A DNA stretch of 64,000 nt from Moniliella sp. 'wahieum'. Taxonomy: Eukaryota > Basidiomycota > Moniliellomycetes > Moniliellales > Moniliellaceae. Within the stretch, counting starts at the first letter, position 1, and each line of letters starts with the position of its first letter. This document shows, piece by piece, positions 1 to 11,406 of the stretch. A model generated the notes under the pieces. The model was not told the origin of the DNA, searched no databases, and saw nothing but the letters and a program-made list of their open reading frames with translations. The stretch covers positions 1 to 64,000 of the forward strand of contig RSEE01000147.1 in NCBI GenBank assembly GCA_003971905.1, in the 5' to 3' direction. Both the position numbers and the translations under genes were made by a program.

Positions 1-29
1 TAAACCCTAACCCTAACCCTAACCTAACC
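1..29. repeat. Telomere, CCCTAA repeats
   Basis: The first bases are CCCTAA repeats (TTAGGG on the other strand) ending in a shortened CCTAA unit before unique sequence begins. Position at base 1 and orientation fit a true chromosome end: the C-strand reads 5' to 3' inward on the left end. Only about four units are present, so the array is probably cut short by assembly. Confidence 0.93.
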
Positions 30-2873
30 TTCGGTACGCTGAGCCAAGACGTTGAGCAGGGTTGTTTTTCCCGCGCCAGACTCGCCCATGAGCGCGGTCA
101 ACTTGCCCGGCTGAACAACCCAGTAAATCCGTCAAAAGCTGGCGCATTTCCTTGCCCTTGACCGGCACCTTGTAATTGACATTGGAGAAGGCAAAATGTC
201 CTGGGAACACAGCAAAGTCCGGCGGGGTGGCAACTTCCTTCTCGGGCTGTCGGGATCCTGGAACTTCTCGTCCTCTAGCTCTTGGATGGACTTGGTGGTT
301 TTCGCTCGCGACGAAAAACCATGACGTCTCCTTGGACACTTGGGTCGGCTTGGAATTCGGTGAACACGGCATAAACAATGATGAAGAAGAAGAGGAACCC
401 AAAAGAATGCCGACGTCACGGGGGCGTGGCCCATTGATAGTCCGACGTGGCCTGTAGGTAAACTGAACCGTTTACTAAGCCCGTGTTCCGATCGACCCTG
501 GCACTGTGCACGTCCGGCTTGAAATCGGTATATTGGCATAGGGGGCCCGCTGGGACATAAGCTCACAGGGCACGTCTAGACGCCGCATCTCGTTGCTAAG
601 GATAATCTCGAATCCAAACGAGAGACTGAATAAGTGCGCAAAAGGAGATGGCGATGAGAAAGGGTCAGTCAGGCGCCAAATAAAAGGGAAGGGAATGCGT
701 ACCTGGATTGCAATACGACAGCCAGCGCCACCACACCTTCATGCTCGGCCGCGGCAATGCATAACCGGCGTACAGGGCAAAATCCATGATAAGGAGACCA
801 GAGACCATGTAGCCACTGAATCGCTGCGGAAGATGGCAGCGAGCATGCGGAACATATTGGTCATGATGGTGACAATGAGAATGATAGTGGCCCAGCAGAT
901 GAAAAAGGCGCCTGCATCGCGGACGAGTCCAGTCATGAAGTAGATAATGAGCAAAAAGCAGGTGATGGTGACAATACGGAACGGCAGATCAAGCAAGACG
1001 TTGGCCAGAGCATCGGCCGAGGGACGGGCCAAAGCAAAGCGGTGTGACGGATAACAATGGGACGCTGAGAGTACGAAACGGTGATTCGGTTTGGGCCACT
1101 GTTTAACGGCAAGGGTCACATAACAAGACGGATTGCGGTCAGTTGACTACACTGGGTTCATATGGCGTACGCGTTGCAAAGGGAAGAAAAACGTACGGAA
1201 GGCATTGAAAAGCAAGCTAAAGAACAACACACCTCCGCGGCTGAAGAAGCCCGAGCTGCTTTCGGCATGTCGTAAAAGTTGGAACCAATAATCAGTGCCA
1301 TAAAGATGGCGGCAAAGTTGGGGCCGATCATGGTAGGAAGGTCATTCGCCTTGATCTGGTACCGACGGCGAATACAGAGCCACGTCTGACGTGCCATAGA
1401 AGCGAGATAAGGGGATTGTTTGGGGGCGTGCTTGGATTGGGTAGCACGGATAGTGTCAAAGACGTTCTTCTTGTCCTCCTTGGTCATCGCGGCGATCTCC
1501 TCCATGCGCGTCTACCGCCTGGGCGGAGCGGAGGCCAACAGGGGAGTTGGCAAAGCGGGCAGCCATCTCGGCAGCTGTGAGGGGCGCTTCGTGCTCGAAA
1601 CCCTTCCGAATTTTGCGAGCAGCGGGGTCAGTCACAGCCACGAGGAAGTCGGCGCTTGTCTGGTGAGGCAGACGCTCAAACCATTGTTCAAAGTAAGGCA
1701 CTGCATCGGCACATGACCCATTGTACACCACGTAACCGTGGCTCAGCAGAGCCACACGATCAAACTCAGCGTAGAGCGGCTCACCAGCCTGAACATGGTC
1801 GCCACTGTCGGCACCCTCGTCTCACGTGAGATGATTTGAGGGCACGAGCAAGTTCGGCAGCGGTACTTGAGTCGAGGCCGCGGGTAGGGTATCGAGGAGC
1901 TGGACACGGGCATGCAGAGCAAGAATCTCGGCAATGGACACGCGCTTCTTCTCGCCGCCCGAGACACCACGGATGGCTTCATTGCCCACCTTGGTCTTGT
2001 ACACGCGAGTCAGGCCCAGAGTGGTGGCAATTGCATCTCGCAAATGGGTAGCGTAATTGTCACGTGTGTTGGCCTTGTCACCAAAGGTAGGACGCGTGGA
2101 GGCGTCAGGGGTGCGAGATTGAGAAACAAAATCGAGCGTCTCTTCCACGGTCAGGGTGGGGAAATGCACATCGTCCTCTCCGGCGTAGACGACCTCACCA
2201 CGAAGGGGCCCAGCGATCGTCTCATAGTCGAGGCCGCCGTAGTGGACTTCCCCACGGATGGACCGATAACCTTCGCGATAACCGGCAAGGTTTTTCATGA
2301 AGGTTGTACATCCACTGCCAGGCCGACCGAGCAGAGTAGCATCTCGAGCCGGGAGAGTGCCAGAGTTGGAATGGAGGATGGTGTTGACGGGTGGGCGGAG
2401 GATGGAGCGGATGGCATGCGGGGAAAAGGGGGGCGTAGAGCATAGAAAAGGCGTGGTAAACCATGCCGACTGCCGGCGCCGACGCCATCGACCTCCAAGT
2501 TGCGCCAGGCGAGATCCAAGGCGGGCAGATCGTCGGCGGTGGCAACGAGCTCGCGGCAGAACTCGGCGAGGTCGAAGGTGTCAGACGAGGCGGGCGGGGC
2601 GCTCTGGGCCTCGATGTCAGCGGCAGCGCCGTCATGGGGGGGGGCGAGTGCACCTGCTCCCCATGACGAGTGAGCACGGGTGGGTAGACGAGATGGCGAC
2701 AAAGACGGCCCGGTCGGGAGGGCCTGTTGGGATGGGAAGGGGAGGAGCTGGATGGTCGATGATCGATGAGCATGGGCATGATGTGTGATGGATGATCGTC
2801 GATCAATGATCGGTTGTGCAACATTGTTCGAACGAGAGAGCATGCGGCTTGGCGCCAATGCGTGCGCGAGCAT
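24..2873 (-). pseudogene. PDR-type ABC transporter truncated by the telomere
   Basis: Plasma-membrane ABCG/PDR full transporter (drug or lipid efflux). Read from 2873 down: an N-terminal region with the PDR hallmark FDLAEF...LAWRNLEVDGVGAGS; NBD1 with Walker A GRPGSGCTTFMKN near 2300-2330 (the Cys in place of Lys is typical of PDR NBD1); signature VSGGEKKRVSIAE near 1920-1960; TRGLDSSTAAELARALK near 1850-1885; the first membrane domain (RRYQIKANDLPT, IIGSNFYDMPK near 1260-1400) and further hydrophobic segments near 740-1000. The NBD2 start [15 protein letters not shown] and Walker [18 protein letters not shown] lie near 45-180. Right after Walker A the sequence becomes telomere, so the rest of NBD2 and the second membrane domain are gone. 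The telomere itself supplies an in-frame TAG at 24-26. Frameshifts lie near 1890, 1258 and 115. The start codon is uncertain (2873 or 2843), and an intron near 2350-2450 is likely. Transcription points at the telomere. Confidence 0.86.
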
Positions 2874-3175
2874 GTCGCTCAGGCGTTCAACATTCCACTT
2901 GAAATTTACTCTCCAGCCCCCAGCCTCCAGCGCGCCCAGGCCCTCAAGGTGAACCTTCGTTGAAGTTCAACGTTCAGTACGTTCAGTTGGACGTGGAACG
3001 TGTTCAGGCCGAAGTTCAGTTGAACATGTTGCGCGCGCATGGACTACAGAACGTACGTACTGAGGGCTGGCGCGCTGACGCGTGACGGCGCGGACGGTTG
3101 AATGTGCAACAAGTTGAACTGGGCCAGTGGCGCGGTGGCCACGGCCAGAGGAACGGTGCAATGAGCTACGCCGGC

Positions 3176-3260
3176 GTTAGGCCTTAGGCCCCTTAGGCCT
3201 TAGGAGGGCCTTAGGCTTTAGACGATAGGCCTTAGGCCCTAAGGCCTTAGGCTAAGGCCT
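3176..3260. repeat. TTAGGCC palindromic repeat cluster
   Basis: About 85 bp made almost entirely of variants of CCTTAGG and GGCCTTAGGCC in both orientations, with units of irregular spacing. It is a local low-complexity, dyad-rich block and not coding. Confidence 0.8.
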
Positions 3261-3825
3261 GAGAACTTGAGGCGCTTCAGGCACCTGGGCCAGAGGCAGG
3301 CGCACCACTGGCGTAGTAGCGTGCCTGGGCGCGATACTTGTGCGGCGATGCATCCGATGGGCATACGCGCCGGGGCGGCAACGCGCAACATAAGGTTACC
3401 CGGTGACGACGGTGATGCAATGCAGGTACCGGTGGAGCAACGTGCGGAGCAGTGGCGCAGACACGCACGCGGCGCAGCCGATCTGGGCACACAGCCTCCG
3501 TGCTTCGAAGCCCCCGCAGCAGCGTAGGCGGCGTAGGCACGCGCACGCTCTGGGCAAGCCATCCTGCAGGATAGATGGTCGTCATGCATCAGGACGTCAG
3601 TACGCCCTAGTGCCTGCTGTTCCATGTTACGCCGTGTACTCAGTGAGTAGTATCACTGAAATCAGTTACTAGTGACCGGTGACCTAGTGGCCAAGATCGA
3701 TATCCATCATGCATCATGCATCATGTACCATGCATCACGCATCATCGATCGTCTGGGCTCGATTAAATTTTAAACGCCATCACGCGTAACGTGTCACGCG
3801 TCACGAGGTTCAATTGCAGCTCTGG

Positions 3826-3870
3826 GCACATGTGACATTGTGATGTCACATGTCACGTGTGACACGGTGA
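3826..3870. repeat. GTGACA/TGTCAC palindrome cluster
   Basis: Overlapping inverted copies of CACATGTGACA, TGATGTCACATG and CACGTGTGACAC form nested dyads. Similar words recur at 36110-36200 and 38145-38245. Confidence 0.6.
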
Positions 3871-3893
3871 AGGTGATGTCCCCAGGTCACATG

Positions 3894-3907
3894 CTAACCC
3901 TAACCCT
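3894..3907. repeat. Short interstitial telomeric repeat
   Basis: CTAACCCTAACCCT, two telomere units in the same orientation as the chromosome end, sits about 3.9 kb inward. It could be a relic of an older end or a binding site for a telomere-repeat factor. Two units can also occur by chance. Confidence 0.55.
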
Positions 3908-4054
3908 GTCACGTAGCAGTGTTTGGATGACAAAGCCCTTACCTAATGGCATTCGCTCACACGTCTGATCTCTGATCTCCCCGCCCAGGCTTGCCCAGGC
4001 TTTCGTAACTGGCAATCCGTTTCACACGCCTCAGCCTCGCAAAAGAGGGGTAAA

Positions 4055-5926
4055 ATGGCAACAGCACGTCACGTGCTCAGCGTATGCGCCCACCTACGGC
4101 CGACAGGGCTCACCACACCCACCACCCTCCACTCTGTCCCCCACCTGACCCCGCTTGAAAGTGCTTGCTGCTGGCCATCCAGCTCCTCCCCTTCTTTCCG
4201 TGGCGATGAAGACTTGGCGGCTGCCGCATCCCGCACCGACGCGCCCGCTTTCCTCCGCCGCTCGTCTCCTCACCCCCAGACCGACCCTGTTGGCGCCCTT
4301 TCCCCCGCCCCCCACTTCTGCAGGCATTCGCACTCTGCACCTTCGGTCGTCGAGTACAGCGATCGCGCGCCTGACCTCCGGCGTCGCTTCTATCGCAACA
4401 AGGAGCTCGACACATGGGCTGGAAAGAAGGCGACGCTTACCACCCTCCGCCACCTGATCCTGTTTGGCCGGCAAGTGCTCGGCAACAACCGCACACCCAA
4501 AACCCATATCCACAAGGACTCTGACCCGCGCACCAAGAAACTGCTCTTGTCAGGAAACTACGTGTTGCGGGAATTGCCCATTCGTCTTGCGCATCGCATT
4601 CGGGATCTGCAAAGCCTTCCGTATGCGGTTATGACTCACGCCTGCATGGGCGACGTGTACCGCGAGTACTGGACTGCGTTCGAAACTCTGCGCAAATGGC
4701 CTCCCTTGACGACGCTGGAGCAGAATGAAGAGTTTTGCCGTACCTTGCACCGCACGCTGGAACGGCATGGTGAACTGCTCCTCCCATCTCTCACGCAAGG
4801 CATTGTCCAATCCACCGAGGCCCACATGCTCTTATCGCCGAGCAGATGGACCGATTCATGGGGCGCATGTTGCGTTCCTCCATTTCCCGCCGCATCTTGG
4901 CGGAACAACATCTTGCCCTGTCGGAAGCATTTCATGTGCCCTCTGTTGCCTCCGACTCGCACCGCGTCCATGGTGGCGGCATCAAGTCGAGTAAAATTGG
5001 CATCATTGCCACCCGGCTGAACATTGCTTCGGTAATCCGAAGTGTGGTGGAACGGGTACGAGAGGAGCTGGTTTTGGAGGGCGCACCCTACCCGGTTCCA
5101 AATGTGGTCTTGGATGGAGACATGGGAACCACGATGGCCTGTATTCCCGAGCATGTGGAGTGGATCGTTCACCAGCTCGTGTCCAACGCGATGCGGAGCA
5201 CAATGTTGCGGCCTCCTTCCGAGCGAGACGGCGTACCGATCCGTGTGACTGTGGTTGAGGGAAAGGGCGACCATGACGTTTTGATTCGCTCAAGCGATTC
5301 GGGTGGGGGTTACCTTTGTTTATGCCACTTCCGCAGGAGCCCGAGAAGGAACCTTGGGCACTGGAGGAACCTCTGCGCCTGCACCGGAGGACAGTGCCCT
5401 ACCAGCCCCAAACTGAGGCAGAGGCATCTGACCTGGCCCACCGAGGCGGCGGTGCGTTCCACGAGCCCGGTGCCCAGCAGCATGCCAAGCACGTCACGTC
5501 CCCCCTCTCTGCCCGGAGGGAAGACGAACGGAGTGTACGAGATTTTGCGTTTGGGGACGATGCGACGCCGCGGCTGGCGCGGTCGCGTGCTAGTTTATCT
5601 CCTCTTCGCCACGCCCTGTGGGGTGGTCCGGAACGGAGCAGGACGGACTGGTGCATATGTTCTGTTCGTTCAGTCTGGTTAAGATGCGCAAGGAGTGGGC
5701 GGCTGCCCATGCATGCAAGCCGTCTGATGGGCCCTGTGGGCTGCCGGGACTTGCACACCAAGCGTCGAAAACAGGTCTTGGGTTGCCAGTGACCAAAGTG
5801 TACTGTGACTTTTTCGGGGGGTCCCTTGCGTTGCGATCGCTGGACGGGCACTCTACGGACGTGTATGTGCGGCTTCCCAAGCTGGGCCGCACACACCGCG
5901 ATGCGGTGGAGGAGATTGTGCTGTAG
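4055..5926 (+). CDS. Mitochondrial PDH/BCKDH kinase family protein
   Basis: Protein-histidine-kinase-like serine kinase of the mitochondrial matrix that inactivates a 2-oxoacid dehydrogenase E1 subunit (fungal PKP1/PKP2, animal PDK/BCKDK). The all-alpha N domain is clear: FYRNKELDTWA near 4390, then LRELPIRLAHRIRDLQSLPY near 4565-4625. The ATPase domain has an N-box with the Mg-binding Asn (LVSNAMRST near 5180), a G1-like DSGGG near 5300 and the G2/C-terminal GLGLPVTKVYCDFFGGSLAL near 5775-5835, ending GHSTDVYVRL before the stop. Frames change near 4831 and around 5305-5780, where an intron or divergent insert may lie. The start at 4055 is the first Met in the N-terminal frame. A Ser/Arg-rich frame opening at 4155 looks more like a mitochondrial presequence, so the true start may be there with one missing base. 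PDK versus BCKDK substrate cannot be told from sequence. Confidence 0.85.
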
Positions 5927-6507
5927 ATAAAGAGAGATCGACGGCCCCGCCGTCACCAATGACCACTAACGGGTGGGTGGGTCCGATGCCTTTCGGCCTC
6001 TACAAGAGTCCGGGTGTCGGGATTCAATCCACAATGCAATTCACGAGTCATCTGCTGCTTTACCATTGATGGTCCACTGGCGGTGGGCGATGCGTGCAGC
6101 GCGTGCAGCCACTAGTCCCGGGAAACATCAAGCTTGGCTGCCAAGGGGGAGAGGCAATGAAGCTTGCAGACAGGCGGTGGGACAGGCATGATGCATGATA
6201 CATGATGCATGACATCAGCCGATTCCTGCCTCGCTCTCGGAAGGCAACCGGGAGATTACGTCACCGAGGGAAATGAGTTTCCTTGCACTCAAATCCTTAG
6301 GCCACCTTGAAGTTGAGGCTTCAAGTTCTGCGAAAAAATCCCAGGAAACCGGCTTGGGGGTTGCCATTCCGCCACAAGCGGAACCCGCCCTGCAGGCGCC
6401 CCATTGGTGGGTGCATGGGCGCCTTGGGCCCCGTCAGCTGCACGCCTGGTCCGGTCCAGAGCAGGTCGGCAGGAATTTGCACCACCACTGCACCGCGCGA
6501 CCACACC
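5927..6507 (+). other. Spacer upstream of the RWD gene
   Basis: No gene recognised. It holds a CATGATGCATGA cluster at 6188-6215 and a TTGAAG/CTTCAAG pair at 6302-6330. It should contain the promoter of the gene starting at 6508. Confidence 0.5.
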
Positions 6508-7580
6508 ATGGCAGCCAACGAGGAGATCGAGTTGGAGCTCGAGGCCCTCGAGTCGATCTACATTGACGAGCTGGTCAAGCTGCCGTCGGGGTCGCTGCGC
6601 ATCCGCATTGACCCGAGGACGAGGCGGAGGCTGCCGAGTACCAGGCGATCCTTGCCGAGCAGCTGGCCAAGGCAGAGGCAGAGGCGCAAAAGCTCCTTGA
6701 TGAGGACAAAACAGGCAGGTCGCTAAAGAAACCGGTCTCCCAGGCGCCTAAAAAGGTCGATGAGACCGATGAGCCCGAGCCGGACCCCAACGCCCCCGAT
6801 CCCATCCTCGCCCAACCGGAATTGTGGCTCGAGGTGACCTATCCCCCCGCCTACCCGGACGAGATTCCGGAGCTGGCTCTGCTCGGCAACCTCGTATATC
6901 GGACGCAGACCGTGTGAAACTATGCTTTCCGGTGTGAAGGAGGTGGTGCGTACGCCTTCTCAGCATCCAGAGTGGCAATTGTACTGACCAAGTTTTCTGG
7001 TATCTTCCCGTGTATGTAGGCAGAGGAGTCGTTGGGTATGGCGATGGTATTTACCTTGGCCTCACACATGCGGGAAAGCCTGAGTGGATGGATCAAGGCA
7101 CAAATTGACGAGGGCAAGGCGGAAGAAAACGAGCGGCGGGAAGCAGAGATTGAGGTATGTTATGACCATGACGTTCAAGACCAGAAGGAGGAAGAACGAT
7201 GCTAACAATGGAATGATGGTTGCGCAGGCCGAGAATGCCAAGTTCCGGGGAACCCAGGTGACCAAGGAGCGTTTCCTTGAGTGGCACACCAAGTTTGTCG
7301 CCGAACAGAAAGCGGAGGCGCAGGCGGCCGAGGATGAGAAGGTGAAGGGCATGACAGCCAAGGAGAGGGAAGAGTACCGGAGGTACAAGGCCAAGCCGAC
7401 GGGCCGGGAACTGTTCAGCAAGGGTACAGTGCTCGATGCATCGGACGTCGCGGGCGACGGGGAGGCACAGGAGATTGATGGTCGCTATACGACCGCGCAA
7501 CTCGAGACCGCGAGCGGGAGGCTTACGAGGAGGCGATGGCGGACAAACTGGAGCGCCTCGAGCCATTTGATGATGATTGA
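6508..7580 (+). CDS. GIR2: RWD-domain protein, GIR2/RWDD1 family
   Basis: Cytoplasmic protein of the Gir2/RWDD1 (DFRP2) family. Its RWD domain binds Gcn1 and its C-terminal part binds the Rbg2/DRG GTPase, so it acts in translational stress control. The protein begins MAANEEIELELEALESIY, the typical RWD start. The domain continues with WLEVTYPPAYPDEIPEL near 6825-6870, with a long Glu/Ala/Lys insertion between. After intron 1 comes AEESLGMAMVFTLASHM, then after intron 2 (7155-7227, GTATGT...CAG) VTKERFLEWHTKF, KGMTAKEREEYRRYK and KPTGRELF, all family signatures. The C-terminus is acidic (LERLEPFDDD) and ends at 7580. A missing G near 6614 and a second shift near 7500 break the frame. Intron 1 is inferred at about 6942-7018. 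Confidence 0.9.
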
Positions 7581-7953
7581 GTGCGAGACTGGAAGATGTA
7601 CGGTCTTGAAGCGAGGTGTCAAGCAGCTCAATGAAAGGGTTGGGCGCGGTGCATGGTATGTGCATTATCACTTGCATCATCAGAATGGCCAGATTGTCGA
7701 TGGAAGGTTGCGCACACCTGTGTTTGTAGTGTGGTATCGGGCCATTGGAAACATATTTCAGGGGATACCGGTGTTGGTCAAATGTCCCCACTTGTATCTA
7801 TGCAATCGACTGTTGTAGTGGACGCCCAGCCGCGCTCCGTTGGTTTCTTGTCCAATGGCGACAAAACTCCTGTTGGATTCAAGCCGGGGATGGAGAAGAA
7901 GCGCTTGGCCAGTTGTCACCACCACCATCCGCACAAGTTTATTATGTTACTCC

Positions 7954-8175
7954 CCATGTTGCCACGTCACCCACCGGTGCCTTGCCTGATTCGTAGATGT
8001 GAAAGCTAGACCCTAGAGTTGCCGCGTGCAGGCCAGCAGGCCACGTGTACATTCCTGTCCCACTGCTTGCTCTGTCCTCTTCGCCACCACCTCTCCTTCC
8101 CCCTTCCCCTTCTTCTCGCTCACCTCGTTACTTGATTACTACTCGCTGATCGTCTGTGGTTTAGAGACTAGGTGT
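7954..8175 (+). repeat. Dispersed repeat, copy 1 of an inverted pair
   Basis: About 220 bp that match the reverse complement of 20660-20880 with scattered substitutions and small gaps. Shared stretches include AGGCCACGTGT, AATGTGAAAGCTAG versus GATGTGAAAGCTAG, and GCTGATCGTCT. Similarity stops abruptly at both edges, as expected for a transposed unit. No ORF or target duplication was recognised. Confidence 0.75.
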
Positions 8176-8236
8176 CTCCAGGTCAGAGCCTTCACGCGTC
8201 GCTACAGATCTAACGAGGTGAGCGAGAAGAAGGGGA
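8105..8236. repeat. 26-bp perfect inverted repeat (hairpin arms)
   Basis: The arm at 8105-8130 (ending GCTCACCTCGTTA) is the exact reverse complement of 8211-8236 (TAACGAGGTGAGC...), separated by 80 bp. One arm lies inside the dispersed repeat. The second copy of that repeat does not appear to have the partner arm. Confidence 0.8.
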
Positions 8237-9135
8237 GGGGGTGGCTTTCTCATTGTTATTGGCCTCATTGATGAGACCTGGAGTCCAGATGGTCCTCGAG
8301 GGTGATGCAATCGCACTAGTGGTGGTGATAATGGTCTAAGCCAACCAGCAACGCCTACAGAGGAACATCAAGCAGCGAGTCGCCACCAGGGGCTAAGTTG
8401 CGGAAAAGGAAAACAGGAGAGAAAAACAACGGAACTCCTAGGCCTGAGGAGGAACTGAAGGGACAGGGCCAAAGCACGAGCCACCTGATGGCTCAACACT
8501 CATCACCACACGATCAGGCGTCAGCTACTCCACACCACCACGCGGGCCCGCTTAGTGCCGATCACCTCCATGTCCGTATCCCTCACGGTTGCTGTACGTG
8601 TTGACCACGCGGCTGAACCATTAGCGCGTTCAGCTCAAAAGTAATGTTCGTACCTTGCTCTCCATCGTCGGTTCCATGGCAACTGCAAACCTCAAGCCCA
8701 AGGACATGCCTTCCCCTTCGTTCACCACTCAACCTCGCTCACCTGCCTTTGTTGACTGCTCGAGTCACCTAATTAAGCAACCAAAGATGTTGGCAGCAGA
8801 AGCCCTCTTAGTAGCTAGCATAAACGGCCCCCCCCACTCCTACCTGTTTCATTGTTCCTAAGTAGTAGCTCGTAGGTCCCATGCAACGGCCATGCGTTCG
8901 TTAGCATCTCGTCTCCTCAGGTGCAAAGTCCATCCGTTCGCGCAGCATTACGTCCTTTCTCATTCAGGTGGATATAGCGCAACACATGTTTCGTTCCCGG
9001 CTCCTAAGGCACCTCCCATAGCGCATTCGGTGGCCTGCTGTCCCCATGCGCTCACTTCCCACCAAAATTCGTATACAAATACAACGTGTGTATTGGCCAA
9101 CGAGGAAGTAAGGGGACCAGGCAACCCTGGCAGAG

Positions 9136-11406
9136 CTAGTCTTCGAGATCCGAGTCTTGGTCTGGCAAGACAGATGACCGCCCCTCGTCTCCGTCTTGGT
9201 CCTGATCCTGAGTCTCCGAGCCTCCGGAGAGCCTGCAGGTGATCCAACCACCGCCGCCGCAGCCGCAGCCTCCTGCTGCGCTTTCCATGCGTGGGCCAGC
9301 TTGAGCAGGTTGAACGATGGTTTGCTCGTCTCGTCTTCGTCGTCGGGGAAGAGCATGTCGTAGTACTCTTCCAGTTCGCCGCTGGGCAGTTCCCTGCGCT
9401 TTTGACCACCTTGGGCATCTTGACCTCGACCGCACTGGCTTGGTCGGGCGAGCCATACTCGTCCTCAAAACGCCTTCCATGCGTTGAGCAGTACCACCCG
9501 GTCATCCTTCGCGTCGCGCGCTTTAAGGTCATTGTACCGCGCTCAAAGAGAGCGCGGGAACGTTCGACGGCCTCGGTGCGTCGTTGGGCCTGCATCTCCG
9601 CCTTGGCCTCATCTGCAACAGGGGCCTCCGGCTTCTCGCCGGCTTCGTCCTCCTCGGCTTCGTCTCTGCCGCATCTTGTGCCAGCGCCGCACCAATCTGG
9701 GAATGAGCATAAGCAATCCACACCTTGACATGGCCCGTGCGATCGAGCAAAGCTTCATAGAGGGCGTTTGCTCTGTCGTATTCGCCCAAGTCGAACTCAA
9801 AGTCAATGAAAGACTTCCATACGACCTCGGGCATGTCGAGAGAAGATTGGCTGATAGCCAGTTCGTAGATTTGCCGCGCCCGTTCGTCTTCCCAAAGATT
9901 TTGTTCCAGCTCGGCAAACCGGACCCAGGTCTGGGGGTTGCTGGCGTCCCATTCGAGAGACTTGAATAAATGGTGCGTGCCCGGTCAAACTCTTAAGAGA
10001 AAGCTCAAGATCAATGTAGCCCCTAAAGAGACGGTCCTTGGGGCACAAGCCAATTGCCGTTCCCAACACCTTGCGCGCCGAGGCCAAGTCAAGCTGACGG
10101 ACTTCAAAGTGCGCAAACTGGAGCCAAAGCTTGGCAAAAGTGAATTCCCGATGGGGCACTAGTGCGATGGCCTTCGTGTACACCTCGCGCGCCCGTGTTG
10201 GGTCATGAGCGTCAACCTCCTCAAACAAGGCGTAATTCAACCAAAGGAAGATGTACCTTCGCCAATGCCGCTTCACTAAGGTGGGCGGAACATGGGCGAT
10301 GGCGCGCTCGTACAGGTCACGGATCTTGTTTCGAGCATACGTCGCCTCGGAGCGGCCGGGTCCCACCCCCATCCAAATGGGCGCGTAAAACTCTCCTCCT
10401 CAAGCTTAATATAATCAAACCAAGTATCGTAATCTGCGCCACCTCCCGGTTGGGCCAGCTGCTCTTCGTACTGGATTCTCCTCTTTCCCAATACGGTGCT
10501 TCCACGTCTTGGCGATTACCAAACTGCTTTTCAAACGGCTGTAGGAAGCATAGACGCCCTGGCTCTGGCGCGAGACAGGCGCTCAAGGATGTACTTGTAA
10601 ATGGCTCGGGCGCGATCGTACTCGCGAGCGCGGACCTCGAGCTTGGCAAAGGCTGTGTAGACCGTTTGAGCCTTCTCGAGCTGCGCCTCGCTTTCCCCAA
10701 AGTATTCGAGTGCGGTCATAAAGACGTTGCGCGCCCTCTCCATGTCCTCGCGCCCATCTCTCGTACTGAGCCCACTTGATCCACTCGCGCGGAGCCGAAT
10801 GGAGACGATGGCTCTTTCCCAAATGGCAGAACCGTTTTCTTCTCACCATGGCGCACTTCAAACGCGATGTACGCCGCCCAGGCCTTTTCGTCGGGTTGCC
10901 TTCCATCCAGCGCTCAAAAATAGCGCGCGTGCCAGCCACGTTTCCAAGCAGTTCCTCAAGGTGGGCGTACTTGTACCACATTTGATTCATGCGAGGCAGC
11001 AAGTTGAGCGCGCGCGATCGAGAATGTTGCGAGCATGGTTAATGTTGCGGTTCTTGAGTTCCGTGTCGACGTAGCGCATCCAAAGCGGGACAGAATAAGG
11101 GTCAACGTCCAGCGCCCGCTCAAACACGGAGCGTGCACGTGGAAGCTCGCCCTGGGACGCTTCCCAGACAGCGTACTTGATCCAAGCGCTGATATTGGAG
11201 CGGGCGGCGCGAATGCGGGATTCGAATTCGCCGCGTTTGCGGCCACGGTATTCGTCCAGTTCCTCCAAGCTCTGAATGCGGTGCTTGGCGCCTTGGAAGG
11301 GTGCCTCTTGACGTTCTTGTGCCTCGCGCAGGAGCTGCTCGGCGGTGATCTGGACCGGCGCGGGCGCGCGGTTCTTGATCCGGGGCGCACGCCCGAGTTG
11401 CGACAT
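9136..11406 (-). CDS. CLF1: Pre-mRNA splicing factor Clf1/Crooked neck (CRNKL1)
   Basis: HAT-repeat scaffold of the NineTeen complex in the spliceosome, nuclear. The protein opens with [20 protein letters not shown] and [13 protein letters not shown], then [20 protein letters not shown], the invariant Clf1 N-terminus. Successive HAT repeats follow, for example [68 protein letters not shown] and [20 protein letters not shown]. The C-terminus is acidic and ends PDQDSDLED. The span of about 757 codons fits the family (around 690-750). No intron is needed, but the frame changes at several points (near 10860, 10745, 10500, 10360, 9990, 9640), matching the frameshift pattern seen throughout the window. 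The start at 11406 is the conserved Met. Confidence 0.94.

Larger units (their letters stand above)
2874..4054. other. Subtelomeric spacer, no gene seen
   Basis: No convincing coding sequence on either strand. It holds a run of GTTCA/TGAAC-rich sequence (2885-3130), the TTAGGCC cluster (3176-3260), CATCATGCAT repeats (3705-3745), a GTGACA/TGTCAC palindrome cluster (3826-3870) and a short interstitial telomere match (3894-3907). Confidence 0.6.
7581..9135. other. Spacer between convergent genes, carries a repeat
   Basis: About 1.5 kb between the 3' ends of the RWD gene and CLF1. No protein-coding evidence. It contains the dispersed repeat at 7954-8175 and the hairpin arms at 8105-8236. The remainder (8245-9130) has no recognisable feature. 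Confidence 0.55.
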
